Positions 10,286-25,488 of a stretch of 64,000 nt of DNA are shown in pieces. Made by a program: the position numbers and the translations under genes. The notes beneath the pieces were generated by a model. That model saw only the letters and a program-made list of their open reading frames with translations, made no database searches and was not told the origin of the DNA. This DNA is from Acetobacter aceti NBRC 14818 (GTDB taxonomy: Bacteria; Pseudomonadota; Alphaproteobacteria; Acetobacterales; Acetobacteraceae). Position 1 is the first letter of the stretch; every line of letters starts with the position of its first letter. The DNA is taken from NCBI RefSeq assembly GCF_000193495.2, contig NZ_AP023410.1, positions 1,860,001 to 1,924,000 of the forward strand, given 5' to 3'.

Positions 10286-11476
10286 TTACTCAGTGATCGA
10301 AGCGACCACGCCTGCACCAACCGTGCGGCCACCTTCGCGGATAGCGAAACGGAGACCTTCATCCATGGCGATCGGAGCTATCAGCTCGACGTCCATAGCG
10401 ATGTTGTCGCCCGGCATGACCATTTCCGTGCCTTCCGGCAGGTGAACAACGCCAGTGACGTCGGTCGTGCGGAAGTAGAACTGCGGACGGTAGTTCGTGA
10501 AGAACGGCGTGTGACGACCACCCTCTTCCTTGGTGAGGATGTAAGCCTCAGCCTTGAACTTCTTGTGCGGCGTGATGGAGCCCGGCTTGGCCAGAACCTG
10601 ACCACGCTCAACGTCCTCACGCTTCGTGCCACGCAGCAGGGCGCCGATGTTGTCGCCAGCCTCACCACGATCAAGCAGCTTGCGGAACATTTCAACGCCG
10701 GTCACGGTTGTCTTGGTCGTCGGACGGATGCCAACGATCTCAACTTCGTCACCTGTATTGACAACGCCACGCTCGACACGACCCGTTACAACCGTGCCAC
10801 GACCAGAGATCGAGAACACGTCTTCGATCGGCATCAGGAACGGACGGTCAACCGGACGCTCCGGCTGCGGGATGTAGGAGTCAACAGCGTCCATCAGATC
10901 CTTGACGCGGTTCTCGCCAATTTCCGGATCGCCATCTTCCAGGGTAACAAGAGCGGAACCCTTGATCACCGGAATTTCATCGCCCGGGAACTGATAGGAA
11001 GAAAGAAGCTCACGCACTTCCATCTCGACCAGCTCAAGCAGCTCAGGGTCATCAACCTGATCAACCTTGTTCAGGAACACGACCAGAGCCGGAACACCGA
11101 CCTGACGGGCGAGCAGGATGTGCTCACGGGTCTGCGGCATTGGGCCGTCAGCAGCGGACACAACCAGAATCGCGCCGTCCATCTGGGCAGCACCGGTGAT
11201 CATGTTCTTCACATAGTCAGCGTGACCCGGGCAGTCGACGTGAGCATAGTGACGCTTTGCCGTCTCATACTCAACGTGAGCCGTGGAGATGGTGATACCA
11301 CGAGCGCGCTCTTCGGGAGCGGCGTCGATCATGTCGTATGCCTTGAACTCAGCGCCGCCCGTCTTGGCCAGCGTCTTCGTGATCGCAGCGGTGAGCGACG
11401 TCTTTCCATGGTCAACGTGACCAATGGTGCCGATATTACAATGCGGCTTATTACGCTCGAATTTAGCCTTTGCCAT
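10286..11476 (-). CDS. tuf: Elongation factor Tu
   Basis: 396 residues. GTPase that delivers aminoacyl-tRNA to the ribosome. Domain 1 carries the P-loop [10 protein letters not shown], the DxxG motif (VDCPGHADY) and NKVD; domains 2 and 3 follow and end [10 protein letters not shown]. It lies only 101 bp after rpsG: the fusA gene normally between them is absent. A candidate promoter lies in that gap. No second tuf copy occurs in the window. Confidence 0.99.
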   Translation of the reverse strand: MAKAKFERNKPHCNIGTIGHVDHGKTSLTAAITKTLAKTGGAEFKAYDMIDAAPEERARGITISTAHVEYETAKRHYAHVDCPGHADYVKNMITGAAQMDGAILVVSAADGPMPQTREHILLARQVGVPALVVFLNKVDQVDDPELLELVEMEVRELLSSYQFPGDEIPVIKGSALVTLEDGDPEIGENRVKDLMDAVDSYIPQPERPVDRPFLMPIEDVFSISGRGTVVTGRVERGVVNTGDEVEIVGIRPTTKTTVTGVEMFRKLLDRGEAGDNIGALLRGTKREDVERGQVLAKPGSITPHKKFKAEAYILTKEEGGRHTPFFTNYRPQFYFRTTDVTGVVHLPEGTEMVMPGDNIAMDVELIAPIAMDEGLRFAIREGGRTVGAGVVASITE

Positions 11477-11495
11477 CGTTTCTCTCCGTTACCCA

Positions 11496-11523
11496 TCTAT
11501 AGACGGGATGCGGTTGTTAGCAA
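11496..11523 (-). promoter_or_regulatory. Candidate sigma-70 promoter for tuf
   Basis: On the minus strand TTGCTA (11518-11523) is separated by 16 bases from TATAGA (11496-11501), about 20 bases upstream of the tuf start codon. The short distance would leave only a very short leader. It is the only recognisable promoter-like pair in the rpsG-tuf gap. Confidence 0.35.
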
Positions 11524-11577
11524 TTTCTGCTGCGGCACCCAACCCGGAACACCGCAACACACATAAAAAAGCGCTCG

Positions 11578-12440
<863 letters not shown>

Positions 12441-12514
12441 GCGCCTTTCCCGATCCTTACACAGTTCGGCCGGCGAACCCTCACTTCGGTTGCCGACTGT
12501 CATTCAAAATCACC

Positions 12515-12535
12515 CTCCGGATACAGCATCCGGAG
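12515..12535 (-). promoter_or_regulatory. Perfect leader hairpin upstream of rpsL
   Basis: CTCCGGAT and ATCCGGAG pair perfectly around a five-base loop. On the minus strand the stem is followed by GGTGATTTTG, a weak U-rich stretch, about 75 bases before the rpsL ATG. This is compatible with an attenuator or protein-binding leader element for the str operon; nothing more can be shown. Confidence 0.4.
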
Positions 12536-12657
12536 AGCCTATGTTTACATCCGGCCTTAACGCACCCTCCAAGGAGCACATGGAACCGCATGCTGTAATT
12601 GCTTTGACAACAACCTGCCCGGACAGTGAGCCGGAATGCATGAAGCTGAGGCGGCGG

Positions 12658-12686
12658 ACCCTAGGCCCCGGAACCATGCGAGTCAA
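12658..12686 (-). promoter_or_regulatory. Candidate promoter of the str operon
   Basis: Minus-strand TTGACT (12681-12686) with a 17-base spacer to TAGGGT (12658-12663). The -35 box is close to consensus, the -10 is weak. It would give a 5' leader of about 210 nucleotides including the hairpin at 12515-12535. Confidence 0.45.
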
Positions 12687-12894
12687 GAAAACTCCCACGA
12701 TTCGGGCCAGTTTCCTGACCTTACTGACATTAACATTCCGTTGGGACCGGCTTTTTGGCGTCGTTACGCAACGAATTGTGCGCCTCATAACCCGGAATCG
12801 CTGGTTTGACCAGTGAAAACGGGCATCACGATAGGGAAAAGAATCCATCGTGATATGCGTTATCCGCATCCAGCCGTCTGATGCTTGTCACAGG

Positions 12895-12928
12895 AAAAAA
12901 GAAAGGCCGGGACAAAACCCGGCCTTTC
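12895..12928 (-). terminator. Intrinsic terminator after rpoC
   Basis: On the minus strand an 11-bp perfect stem (GAAAGGCCGGG / CCCGGCCTTTC) with a six-base loop is followed by six U residues. It lies 29 bases downstream of the rpoC stop and separates the rpoBC unit from the str operon. Confidence 0.93.
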
Positions 12929-12956
12929 CATAATCACAGGATTTGAAGTCTGCTGA

Positions 12957-17138
<4,182 letters not shown>

Positions 17139-17234
17139 GCGCCGAAAACCTCCAGGACGGGTGTCACGCGGCCGCGCTCCGCGTCACGCCGGGCGTTCTG
17201 CCCCGCGCTCCGTTTCATTGAAAACAGGTCGGCG

Positions 17235-17258
17235 TCGAGAGGCCAAGGCCCCTCGACA
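17235..17258 (-). other. Inverted repeat between rpoB and rpoC
   Basis: GTCGAG-a-GGCC and GGCC-c-CTCGAC can pair, 15 bases downstream of the rpoB stop on the minus strand. No U-tract follows, so it is more likely an RNA processing or stability element than a terminator. Confidence 0.3.
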
Positions 17259-17273
17259 AGATTAAAGGGAAAA

Positions 17274-20200
17274 TCAGTCACCACTGTTTTCCAGATCCAC
17301 ATTCAGACCAAGCGACTTCAGTTCCTTGATGAGAACGTTGAAGCTCTCAGGGATACCGGCCTCGAAGTCGTCCTGCTCACGAACGATCGATTCGTAAACC
17401 TTGGTACGACCGGAGACGTCATCGGACTTGACCGTCAGCATTTCCTGCAGCGTGTAAGCTGCGCCATACGCCTCAAGTGCCCAGACTTCCATCTCACCGA
17501 AGCGCTGGCCACCAAACTGCGCCTTACCACCCAGCGGCTGCTGCGTGACAAGCGAGTAAGGACCGATCGAACGGGCATGGATCTTGTCATCGACAAGGTG
17601 ATGCAGCTTGAGCATGTAGATGTAGCCGACCGTCGTCTTGCGCTCGAACGGCTCGCCTGTGCGACCGTCGATGAGCTGAGACTGACCGGAACGGTCGACA
17701 CCCGCCTTCTCAAGCATGTTCTCGATATCGGGGATCGAGGCGCCATCGAACACCGGCGTTGCAATCGGCACGCCCTTGCGCAGATTGTTCGACAGTTCAA
17801 CGAGCTGGTCGTGGGACATTTCAGCGATGTCGGCCTTGAAGACCTCATCCCCATAAACATCCTTCAGTTCATCCAGAAGCACCTGCTTCTTTTCACCGTC
17901 CCGCTGATACTCATCGACCATGTTGCCAATGCGGCGGCCGATGTTGGCGCAGGCCCAGCCAAGATGAGTCTCAAGGATCTGTCCGACGTTCATTCGTGAT
18001 GGCACACCGAGCGGGTTCAGCACGATGTCAACAGACGTTCCATCCTCCAGGAACGGCATGTCTTCAACCGGCACCACACGGGAAACAACACCCTTGTTTC
18101 CGTGACGACCAGCCATCTTGTCACCCGGCTGAAGCTTACGCTTCACCGCAACGAAGACCTTGACCATCTTCATCACGCCCGGCGGCAGTTCATCACCACG
18201 CTGGAGCTTCTCGACCTTGCTGTCGAAACGAGCCTGAATCTTCTGGATAGCGGCATCGAATTCACGACGCAGGGTTTCCAGCTCAGCCGTGACGGAGTCG
18301 GACGCGACGCTTACGTTGCGCCATGCGCCACGCGGAATCTCGGCCAGCACTTCTTCCGTGATCGGTGTGCCGGACTTCAGACCCTTGAAGCCTGTTCCCG
18401 CCGTCTCACCGATGAGACGTTCACGCAGACGGTTGTAGAAGGAACGCTCCTGAATGGCGCGCTCGTCATCACGGTCCTTCGCCAGACGCTCGATCTCGGC
18501 GCGCTCGATCGCCATCGCACGCTCGTCCTTGTCGACACCGCGACGGGAGAAGACGCGGACGTCAACGATCGTGCCGGTCGTGCCGGGCGGCAGACGCAGC
18601 GACGTGTCACGAACGTCGGAAGCCTTTTCACCGAAGATGGCGCGGAGGAGCTTCTCTTCCGGCGTCATCGGGCTTTCGCCCTTCGGTGTGACCTTACCGA
18701 TCAGGATGTCGCCCGGGTTCACCTCGGCGCCGACATACACGATGCCTGCCTCGTCGAGATTGCGAAGAGCTTCTTCACCGACATTCGGGATGTCGCGGGT
18801 GATTTCTTCCTGACCAAGCTTCGTGTCACGCGCCATGACTTCGAATTCCTCGATATGGATCGAGGTGAAAACGTCGTCACGCGCGATACGCTCGGAGATC
18901 AGGATGGAATCTTCGAAGTTGTAACCGTTCCAGGGCATAAACGCGACGAGCACGTTACGGCCCAGAGCCAGTTCACCCAGTTCCGTGGACGGACCATCGG
19001 CAATGATGTCACCAGCAGCAACCTGATCGCCCACGCGCACCAGCGGACGCTGGTTGATGCAGGTGGACTGGTTGGAACGGGAGTATTTCCGCAGACGATA
19101 GGTATCAACACCCTGCGTCGCACCGGTTGAGTCCGTTACGCGCACCACGATGCGGGCGCCGTCGATCTGATCGACCACACCACTGCGGCGGGCAACGATC
19201 GTCGCACCCGAGTCATGAGCAACAGCGGCTTCCATGCCCGTTCCAACCAGCGGCGCATCGGAGCGCACCAGCGGAACAGCCTGACGCTGCATGTTCGATC
19301 CCATGAGCGCACGGTTGGCGTCATCGTTCTCAAGGAACGGAATCAGCGCCGCGGCGACGGAAACAAGCTGCTTCGGAGAAACGTCACAGGCCGTCACGTC
19401 AGTCGGGAGAACCTGACGGAAGTCACCGTTCCGGCGAACCGAAACGAGGTCACCGGTCAGGGTACCGTCCTTGTCCTGCTTGGCGTCAGCCTGAGCAACG
19501 ACAAGACGCTCTTCTTCCATGGCGGAAAGATACTTCCAGCCGTCCTGAAGCTTGCCATCCTTCACGAGACGATAAGGTGTCTCGATGAAGCCGTACTTGT
19601 TCACCTTGGCATAGGTCGCCAGTGAGTTGATCAGACCGATGTTCGGGCCTTCCGGCGTCTCAATCGGGCAGATACGACCGTAATGGGTCGGATGAACGTC
19701 ACGGACCTCGAAGCCTGCGCGCTCACGGGTCAGACCGCCCGGGCCAAGCGCCGAAAGACGACGCTTGTGCGTGACTTCCGAAAGCGGGTTGGTCTGGTCC
19801 ATGAACTGTGAAAGCTGCGAGGAACCGAAGAACTCACGCACAGCAGCAGCGGCCGGCTTCGCGTTGATCAGGTCATGCGGCATGACCGTGTCGATATCAA
19901 CGGAACCCATACGCTCGCGAATGGCGCGCTCCATACGGAGCAGACCGATGCGATACTGGTTTTCCATCAGTTCGCCGACAGAGCGAACACGACGGTTACC
20001 GAGGTTATCAATGTCGTCGATCTGGCCGCGACCATCCTTCAGATCGCACATGACCTTCATGGTGCGCAGGATGTCTTCCTTGCGGAGGACACGCACCGTG
20101 TCAGGGCATTCAAGACCCAGACGCATGTTCATCTTCACACGACCGACAGACGACAGGTCATAGCGGTCAGGATCGAAGAACAGGCTGCGGAACATCGCTT

Positions 20201-21446
20201 CCGCCGTCTCAGCGGTCGGCGGCTCACCCGGACGCATGACGCGATAGATGTCGATCAGCGCCTCATCACGGGAGTTGTTCTTGTCCACCGTCATGGTGTT
20301 GCGGATCCACGGACCATTGGCCTGGTCAACCGCAAGGGTCGGCAGCTCAGTGATCCCGGCTTCTTCCAGCGCCAGCAAACGGGCTTCTGTCAGTTCTTCG
20401 CCGCCCTCACCATAGATCTCACCCGTGTTCGGGTTGACGATATCATGGGCGATGAAACGTCCAAGCAGGTCCGCTTCCGTGACCAGTACTTCCTTCGTGG
20501 TCTCGGCGATCTTGCGGACGGCACGAGCGGTCAGCTTTGTATCAGCTTCAGCAACGACCTCGCCGCTATCCGCGTCGATCAGGTCGGAGAGAAGCTTCTG
20601 CCCCTTGAAAGCTTCCGGGTCGAAAGCGCGCGCCCAGCCCTTGGCGGTCTTCTGGAAGATGACCTTGCCATAGAAGTAGTCAAGGATCTCATCGGAATCC
20701 ATGCCACCGATGTCCATGGAAGCGACGTCGCCGCCCTCTTCCGCCTTCTTCTTGCGCGCAGCCTCGGAATTGGCGCCTTCGAGCGCATAAAGCAGCGTTG
20801 TGGCCGGCAGCTTACGCTTCCGGTCGATACGGACATAGATCAGGTCCTTGGCGTCGAATTCGAAATCGAGCCATGAACCGCGATACGGGATAACGCGGGC
20901 CGAGAAGAGATACTTGCCCGAAGAGTGGGTCTTGCCCTTGTCGTGATCGAAGAAGACGCCCGGCGAACGGTGCATCTGGCTGACGATCACGCGCTCGGTG
21001 CCGTTGACGATAAAGGTGCCGTTATCGGTCATCAGGGGCATGTCGCCCATGTAAACCGGCTGCTCCTTGATATCGCGGATCGAGCGGGAGCCCGTATCCT
21101 CATCAACGTCCCAGACGATCAGACGGAGAATGACCTTCAGCGGCGCGGCATAGGTCAGGCCACGCTGGATGCACTCTTCAACGTCATATTTCGGGTCTTC
21201 GAATTCGTACTGAACGAACTCAAGACGACCGCGGCCTGCGAAATCGTTGATCGGAAAAACGGAACGGAAAACTTCCTGAAGCCCCGTCTGCGTCCGCGCA
21301 TCAGGTGATACGTTCGCCTGAAGAAATGCCTCATAGGAGGCGCGCTGAACATCGATGAGGTTAGGCATCGGCGCAACTTCGGGAATCCGCCCGAAACTTT
21401 TGCGGATCCTTTTACGCCCCGTGAACGATTTGGTGATTGCGTTCAT
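17274..21446 (-). CDS. rpoB: RNA polymerase subunit beta
   Basis: 1390 residues from the ATG at 21444-21446 ([20 protein letters not shown]); the frame is open 51 codons further upstream but lacks family similarity there. The rifampicin pocket ([28 protein letters not shown]) has the sensitive-type residues at the classical positions. Also visible are [16 protein letters not shown] and the C-terminal [20 protein letters not shown]. Follows rplL after 269 bp holding a hairpin. Confidence 0.99.
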   Translation of the reverse strand: MNAITKSFTGRKRIRKSFGRIPEVAPMPNLIDVQRASYEAFLQANVSPDARTQTGLQEVFRSVFPINDFAGRGRLEFVQYEFEDPKYDVEECIQRGLTYAAPLKVILRLIVWDVDEDTGSRSIRDIKEQPVYMGDMPLMTDNGTFIVNGTERVIVSQMHRSPGVFFDHDKGKTHSSGKYLFSARVIPYRGSWLDFEFDAKDLIYVRIDRKRKLPATTLLYALEGANSEAARKKKAEEGGDVASMDIGGMDSDEILDYFYGKVIFQKTAKGWARAFDPEAFKGQKLLSDLIDADSGEVVAEADTKLTARAVRKIAETTKEVLVTEADLLGRFIAHDIVNPNTGEIYGEGGEELTEARLLALEEAGITELPTLAVDQANGPWIRNTMTVDKNNSRDEALIDIYRVMRPGEPPTAETAEAMFRSLFFDPDRYDLSSVGRVKMNMRLGLECPDTVRVLRKEDILRTMKVMCDLKDGRGQIDDIDNLGNRRVRSVGELMENQYRIGLLRMERAIRERMGSVDIDTVMPHDLINAKPAAAAVREFFGSSQLSQFMDQTNPLSEVTHKRRLSALGPGGLTRERAGFEVRDVHPTHYGRICPIETPEGPNIGLINSLATYAKVNKYGFIETPYRLVKDGKLQDGWKYLSAMEEERLVVAQADAKQDKDGTLTGDLVSVRRNGDFRQVLPTDVTACDVSPKQLVSVAAALIPFLENDDANRALMGSNMQRQAVPLVRSDAPLVGTGMEAAVAHDSGATIVARRSGVVDQIDGARIVVRVTDSTGATQGVDTYRLRKYSRSNQSTCINQRPLVRVGDQVAAGDIIADGPSTELGELALGRNVLVAFMPWNGYNFEDSILISERIARDDVFTSIHIEEFEVMARDTKLGQEEITRDIPNVGEEALRNLDEAGIVYVGAEVNPGDILIGKVTPKGESPMTPEEKLLRAIFGEKASDVRDTSLRLPPGTTGTIVDVRVFSRRGVDKDERAMAIERAEIERLAKDRDDERAIQERSFYNRLRERLIGETAGTGFKGLKSGTPITEEVLAEIPRGAWRNVSVASDSVTAELETLRREFDAAIQKIQARFDSKVEKLQRGDELPPGVMKMVKVFVAVKRKLQPGDKMAGRHGNKGVVSRVVPVEDMPFLEDGTSVDIVLNPLGVPSRMNVGQILETHLGWACANIGRRIGNMVDEYQRDGEKKQVLLDELKDVYGDEVFKADIAEMSHDQLVELSNNLRKGVPIATPVFDGASIPDIENMLEKAGVDRSGQSQLIDGRTGEPFERKTTVGYIYMLKLHHLVDDKIHARSIGPYSLVTQQPLGGKAQFGGQRFGEMEVWALEAYGAAYTLQEMLTVKSDDVSGRTKVYESIVREQDDFEAGIPESFNVLIKELKSLGLNVDLENSGD

Positions 21447-21680
21447 GTCTATCTGCCTCGTCCCTGCCGTCGGACCATCCGGCCACCCCGTTTCCAAAAA
21501 GGAAAGGAGAGGGCCAGACGGTCCGGCCTGTAATGCACACTTCACACGACCCACGCCGTAATCCGGTGCAGTCGTCTGGTCCGTGAAACGTTGTAGCATC
21601 TACCCTTTACAGGGAGTCACTACAGACGAACAGGCGGAGACCGTAGACAGCCTCCGCCCAGAACCAACTCAAAACAGTGA

Positions 21681-21698
21681 CGGCACACGCAGGTGCCG
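21681..21698 (-). terminator. Possible attenuator between rplL and rpoB
   Basis: CGGCAC and GTGCCG pair around a six-base loop about 20 bases beyond the rplL stop; on the minus strand TCACTGTTTTG follows. Partial termination at this point is well known in other bacteria, where it sets the ratio of L7/L12 to polymerase. The rest of the 269-bp gap shows no gene. Confidence 0.4.
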
Positions 21699-21715
21699 CC
21701 AGAAGATCGAGATAA

Positions 21716-22090
21716 TTATTTAATCTCAACCTTAGCGCCGTTGTCTTCGAGAGTCTTCTTGATCTTCTCGGCTTCGTCCTTGCTGGCACCTTCCTTGATG
21801 GTCTTCGGAGCGCCTTCGACAAGGTCCTTGGCTTCCTTCAGACCCAGACCGGTGATCGTGCGGATTTCCTTGATCACGTTGATCTTCTTGTCGCCTGCGC
21901 TGGCAAGGATCACGTCAAATTCGGTCTTCTCTTCAGCCGGAGCAGCAGCGCCCGGAGCAGCAGCGGCTGCAACAGCAACCGGAGCAGCGGCGGAAACGCC
22001 CCACTTCTCTTCGAGGAGCTTGGACAGCTCAGCAGCTTCGAGAACTGTAAGAGCGGAAAGCTCGTCAACAAGCTTGTTCAGATCGGCCAT
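21716..22090 (-). CDS. rplL: 50S ribosomal protein L7/L12
   Basis: 124 residues. Stalk protein that recruits translation GTPases. Acidic N-terminal dimerisation domain ([20 protein letters not shown]), an Ala-rich hinge around residues 33-53, then the globular domain with [20 protein letters not shown]. Ninety-five bases after rplJ. Confidence 0.98.
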   Translation of the reverse strand: MADLNKLVDELSALTVLEAAELSKLLEEKWGVSAAAPVAVAAAAAPGAAAPAEEKTEFDVILASAGDKKINVIKEIRTITGLGLKEAKDLVEGAPKTIKEGASKDEAEKIKKTLEDNGAKVEIK

Positions 22091-22185
22091 GATATGGTCT
22101 TCCTAATATAGATACTAGTTCAGGATGCACAACCCGAAAGAAACGGGTCATGCGCATTTTCTCTCTCCCCGCAAGGGGAGACGCA

Positions 22186-22710
22186 TCAGGCTGCGTCCGC
22201 CTCGCCCGTCTTGGCATAGGCACCAAAGACCCGAGCCAGCTGGCCTGCCGGCGCCTGGAGAACACCCGCGATACGCGTAGCCGGCGTGGAGATGAGCCCC
22301 ACGAGCTGCGCACGAAGTGCGTCCAGAGACGGCAGCTCGGCAAGCGCCTTGAGCCCGTTGACGTCAAGCGCCTGGGTTCCAAGGGCGCCACCAAGCAGCA
22401 CCAGTTTCTCATTGGTCTTGGCGAACTCGACGAGCACTTTCGTCACTGCCACAGGATCAGCCGACCACGACAAGGCGGTCGGTCCCTTCAGCAGCGGCGC
22501 AATGCCATCGAATCGGGTCCCATCCAGGGCGAGAGTGGCCAGCCGGTTCTTCGCGACCTTGTAAGTCGCTCCCGCTGCACGCACCTTGCGACGCAGGTCA
22601 GTCACATCAGCAACTGTCAGCCCGTCATTACGGGTGACAACCACCATGGACGTCTCTGCGAACACGGTAGCGAGCGAGGCGACAAATTCGCGCTTCTCCG
22701 TACGGTTCAC
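22186..22710 (-). CDS. rplJ: 50S ribosomal protein L10
   Basis: 174 residues if started at the GTG at 22708-22710, which follows GGAG with seven bases spacing and gives the conserved start region NRTEKREFVASLATVF. An ATG nine codons upstream (22737) is in frame but has no purine-rich site before it. L10 is the base of the L7/L12 stalk and, in complex with it, represses its own mRNA in E. coli. KNRLATLALDGTRFDG is the typical core. Confidence 0.95.
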   Translation of the reverse strand: MNRTEKREFVASLATVFAETSMVVVTRNDGLTVADVTDLRRKVRAAGATYKVAKNRLATLALDGTRFDGIAPLLKGPTALSWSADPVAVTKVLVEFAKTNEKLVLLGGALGTQALDVNGLKALAELPSLDALRAQLVGLISTPATRIAGVLQAPAGQLARVFGAYAKTGEADAA

Positions 22711-22977
22711 TTCCCGTCTCCGTGTTAGCCCATCCATTCAGGGAGGATGAGCCGGTTACCCAAGGATCATCAGCGGAGCTGACAATCCGGTTCGCCTGTC
22801 CATGTCACGATACGCACGGAGAGCAGATCGAAATCCACAAACCAGCACCCTCGTCTCCCGGTCGCGCCACAAGGGCATTAAGGCAGAGCCACATCCGGTC
22901 TTGGACAGGATCAGATGACGCGAAAGCGCCACCCTGGAAAGCCGGGAAGCAGAACCTCCCGGCGATCATTCTTTGTG
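22711..22977 (-). promoter_or_regulatory. L10 leader region (rplA-rplJ gap)
   Basis: A 267-bp untranslated gap, much longer than any other spacing within this ribosomal block except rplL-rpoB. The position is that of the leader bound by L10 in other bacteria. I can see the hairpin at 22941-22963 next to rplA but cannot assign the kink-turn or L10 site by eye. Confidence 0.4.
22941..22963 (-). terminator. Hairpin after rplA
   Basis: Minus-strand GCCGGGA / TCCCGGC stem with a nine-base loop, followed by TTTCC, about 15 bases after the rplA stop. It resembles a weak terminator or the first stem of the L10 leader. Confidence 0.45.
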
Positions 22978-23670
22978 TCAGCCGCCGAAAGCGGAGACTT
23001 CAACACTCACACCCGGACCCATGGTCGAGGAAAGAGCCACCTTCTTCAGGTAGGTTCCCTTCGCACCGGTCGGACGAGCCTTCTGAACAGCATCCACGAA
23101 TGCGCGGATGTTTTCAGCCAGCTTGTCAGCGTCGAAAGAAGCCTTGCCGATACCGGCATGGATGATACCGGCCTTCTCGGCGCGATACTCAACCTGACCG
23201 GACTTCGCAGCCTCGACAGCACCCTTGACATCCATGGTCACGGTGCCGAGCTTCGGGTTCGGCATCAGGCCGCGCGGGCCAAGCACCTTACCGAGACGAC
23301 CGACGAGGCCCATCATGTCCGGGGTCGCAATGCAGCGGTCGAAGTTGATTTCGCCAGCCTGCACCTTCTCCATCAGGTCTTCCGCACCAACCACGTCGGC
23401 ACCGGCAGCCAGAGCTTCCTCAGCCTTCGCGCCACGAGCGAACACACCGACACGCAGAGTCTTGCCCGTGCCATTCGGCAGGGAGAGCAGACCGCGGACC
23501 ATCTGGTCAGCGTGACGCGGGTCAATGCCGAGGTTCAGGGAGATCTCAACCGTCTCGTCGAACTTTGCTTTCGCATTGCTCTTTACGAGGGCAAGGGCTT
23601 CATCGAGAGCATACTGCTTCGTGCTGTCAACAGTCGCGCGGGCAGCGGTCAGACGCTTGTTCTTTGCCAT
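22978..23670 (-). CDS. rplA: 50S ribosomal protein L1
   Basis: 230 residues from the ATG at 23668-23670 ([15 protein letters not shown]). L1 forms the mobile stalk at the E site and represses the L11 operon in E. coli. The signature region around [20 protein letters not shown], with KLGTVTMDV directly behind, is intact. It begins four bases after rplK. Confidence 0.98.
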   Translation of the reverse strand: MAKNKRLTAARATVDSTKQYALDEALALVKSNAKAKFDETVEISLNLGIDPRHADQMVRGLLSLPNGTGKTLRVGVFARGAKAEEALAAGADVVGAEDLMEKVQAGEINFDRCIATPDMMGLVGRLGKVLGPRGLMPNPKLGTVTMDVKGAVEAAKSGQVEYRAEKAGIIHAGIGKASFDADKLAENIRAFVDAVQKARPTGAKGTYLKKVALSSTMGPGVSVEVSAFGG

Positions 23671-23674
23671 GATC

Positions 23675-24109
23675 TCAGCCCTCCACAACCTGCAGGCCCA
23701 TCGAACGGGCGGAACCCATGAGCATACGCACGGCGCCGTCGATGTCGTTGGCGTTCATGTCTTTCTGCTTCGTCTCGGCAATCTCGCGCAGCTGCGCAAT
23801 CGTCACCTTGCCGACGGCTGCAGACTTGCCGACTGTCTGGCTGCCCTTGGAAATCTTGGCAGCTTTCAGCAGGAAGTATGTGTTCGGCGGCGTCTTGGTG
23901 ATGAAGCTGAACGTGCGATCGGCATACGCGGTGATGACCACTGGAATCGGCATGCCGGGCTCCATGCCCTGCGTCTTGGCGTTGAACGCCTTGCAGAATT
24001 CCATGATGTTCAGGCCACGCTGACCAAGAGCGGGACCGACCGGCGGAGACGGATTCGCCTTGCCTGCCGGAATCTGAAGCTTGATGTAGCCAACGATTTT
24101 TTTGGCCAT
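23675..24109 (-). CDS. rplK: 50S ribosomal protein L11
   Basis: 144 residues from the ATG at 24107-24109 ([20 protein letters not shown]), preceded by AAAGGAG. L11 with 23S rRNA forms the GTPase-associated centre and is required for RelA activation. The N-terminal [20 protein letters not shown] and C-terminal [13 protein letters not shown] are conserved. It is the first gene of its operon here: neither nusG nor secE precedes it. Confidence 0.98.
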   Translation of the reverse strand: MAKKIVGYIKLQIPAGKANPSPPVGPALGQRGLNIMEFCKAFNAKTQGMEPGMPIPVVITAYADRTFSFITKTPPNTYFLLKAAKISKGSQTVGKSAAVGKVTIAQLREIAETKQKDMNANDIDGAVRMLMGSARSMGLQVVEG

Positions 24110-24210
24110 ATCCGGGACTCCTTTATATTGAACCCGAACCGCGGTTCTGGCGAAATCCTCCGACGCCCAAGGGCGCACGGACAACTCTCCCGCGTTTCGT
24201 AAGAGCCGGG

Positions 24211-24239
24211 GCCATACGCCTGCTTGCCCTTGCCGTCAA
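24211..24239 (-). promoter_or_regulatory. Candidate promoter of the rplKAJL-rpoBC operon
   Basis: Minus-strand TTGACG (24234-24239), 17-base spacer, TATGGC (24211-24216), about 100 bases upstream of rplK in the divergent region shared with recX. Good spacing and -35; the -10 is acceptable. Confidence 0.55.
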
Positions 24240-24315
24240 GTATGCGTGACAGAGAATCGGGGTCTTGTGGCGCGGCAAGTTACATCCGGCTTACCGTCAT
24301 GATAGAGTAAGTTTC

Positions 24316-24966
24316 ATGTCACGACGTCCGGACATCGGCGAGCCACGCCCTCTCCCTCCGCCTCCCAACCGGAGCTCCCTTCGGGAAGCTGCTCTCGCTC
24401 ATCTGGCCCGGTTTGCAGCCACAGAAAGAGGACTCGCCCTCGTTCTGGAACGCCGGATCGCCCGCTGGGGCCGCCGGGCTGTCGAGGATGGACAGGAGTC
24501 GTCCACCGTCACGGAAACGGTGAACAGCCTTCTCCCGCTGGCGACAACCATCGCGCAGGACATGGTTGCACTGGGCGCGGTCAATGATCATGGCTTCGCC
24601 AAATCCCGCGCAGCCCGCCTCACCCGCAGCGGCCGTTCACGGCGCGCCGTGCAGGCGCAGCTCGCCGCCAAAGGCATCGATTCGTCCACCAGCGAACAGG
24701 CGCTTGATGACACGCTTGGACAGGATGAGGCCGCCCGTGACGCAGAGATCGCCGCAGCACTCATTTTTGCCCGCAAACGCAGGGCTGGACCCTTTCAGCG
24801 GGAAGAGTCGCCTGATGATGCGAGCGATGATCATGCCGAAAAGAAAGCCCGGCTTTACGGCGCGTTCGCTCGCGCAGGTTTTTCCCGAGATATTGCTGAC
24901 AGAGCGCTTGGGATGGACCCGGACGAAGCCGAAACCCGCATTCTGACCCTGAAAGCCAGTTTGTGA
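24316..24966 (+). CDS. recX: Regulatory protein RecX
   Basis: 216 residues from the ATG at 24316 (MSRRPDIGEPRPL); the frame is open 17 codons upstream. RecX proteins bind RecA filaments and inhibit recombinase activity. The three-helix RecX repeats are recognisable: LREAALAHLARFAATERGLA, then MVALGAVNDHGFAKSRAARLTRSGRS and the C-terminal AFARAGFSRDIADRALGMDP. recA is not in the window. The stop overlaps the next ATG by one base (TGATG). Confidence 0.85.
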   Translation: MSRRPDIGEPRPLPPPPNRSSLREAALAHLARFAATERGLALVLERRIARWGRRAVEDGQESSTVTETVNSLLPLATTIAQDMVALGAVNDHGFAKSRAARLTRSGRSRRAVQAQLAAKGIDSSTSEQALDDTLGQDEAARDAEIAAALIFARKRRAGPFQREESPDDASDDHAEKKARLYGAFARAGFSRDIADRALGMDPDEAETRILTLKASL

Positions 24967-25478
24967 TGCCGCCTGCCACCCGTCCCCCCTCTCCTCGCAA
25001 ACGTCCCTTGAAAAAGATCCTCTACTGCCTGCCTGCCCTGCTCCTTGCGGGATGTGGTGGCGGTGATACCGGCAGAAGCTGGCAGGGACGCCTCCAGTGC
25101 GCTCCCTGGGCGCGGGAACACTCATCCATCGCGCTACGGGGGGCGGCTGCATCATGGTGGCGCAGCGCGGACGGCCAATACGCACGCGGCCCACGTCCAG
25201 CACCGGGCGCCGTGCTTGTCTTCCGCTCGTCGTCCCGCCTGCCGGACGGCCATGTTTCCGTAGTGCGTTCCGTGCGGGGCGCCCGCGCTATTCTCGTCGA
25301 TCAGGCGAACTGGAATCCCGGACGGGTCGACCATGCAGTTCCTATCGTTGATGTCTCTCCGCGCAATGACTGGACACGGGTGCGGGTATGGTGGAGTCCG
25401 ACAGGGAGCATGGGACGCACAGTCTATCCAACCTATGGCTTCATACTTCCCGCCCGGCCCGGCGGATGGATTTCGTAA
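24966..25478 (+). CDS. CHAP-domain lipoprotein, probable peptidoglycan amidase
   Basis: 170 residues. A basic N-terminus and hydrophobic stretch end in the lipobox LLAGC (lipidated Cys about residue 30), so the mature protein should be membrane anchored on the periplasmic side. The remainder fits a short CHAP cysteine-peptidase fold: QCAPWAREHS with the nucleophile at about Cys45, and PDGHVSVVRSV with the histidine at about residue 96, then ILVDQANW. Such domains cut peptidoglycan amide bonds. Start overlaps the recX stop by one base; a GTG immediately before the ATG is an alternative. Confidence 0.75.
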   Translation: MPPATRPPSPRKRPLKKILYCLPALLLAGCGGGDTGRSWQGRLQCAPWAREHSSIALRGAAASWWRSADGQYARGPRPAPGAVLVFRSSSRLPDGHVSVVRSVRGARAILVDQANWNPGRVDHAVPIVDVSPRNDWTRVRVWWSPTGSMGRTVYPTYGFILPARPGGWIS

Positions 25479-25488
25479 GGAAATAGAC

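Larger units (their letters stand above)
12441..12894. other. Non-coding region upstream of rpsL
   Basis: About 450 bp between the rpoC terminator and rpsL. I see no convincing gene on either strand. It contains the rpsL leader hairpin (12515-12535) and one good promoter candidate (12658-12686). The distance between that promoter and the rpsL start implies a leader of more than 200 nucleotides. Confidence 0.6.
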
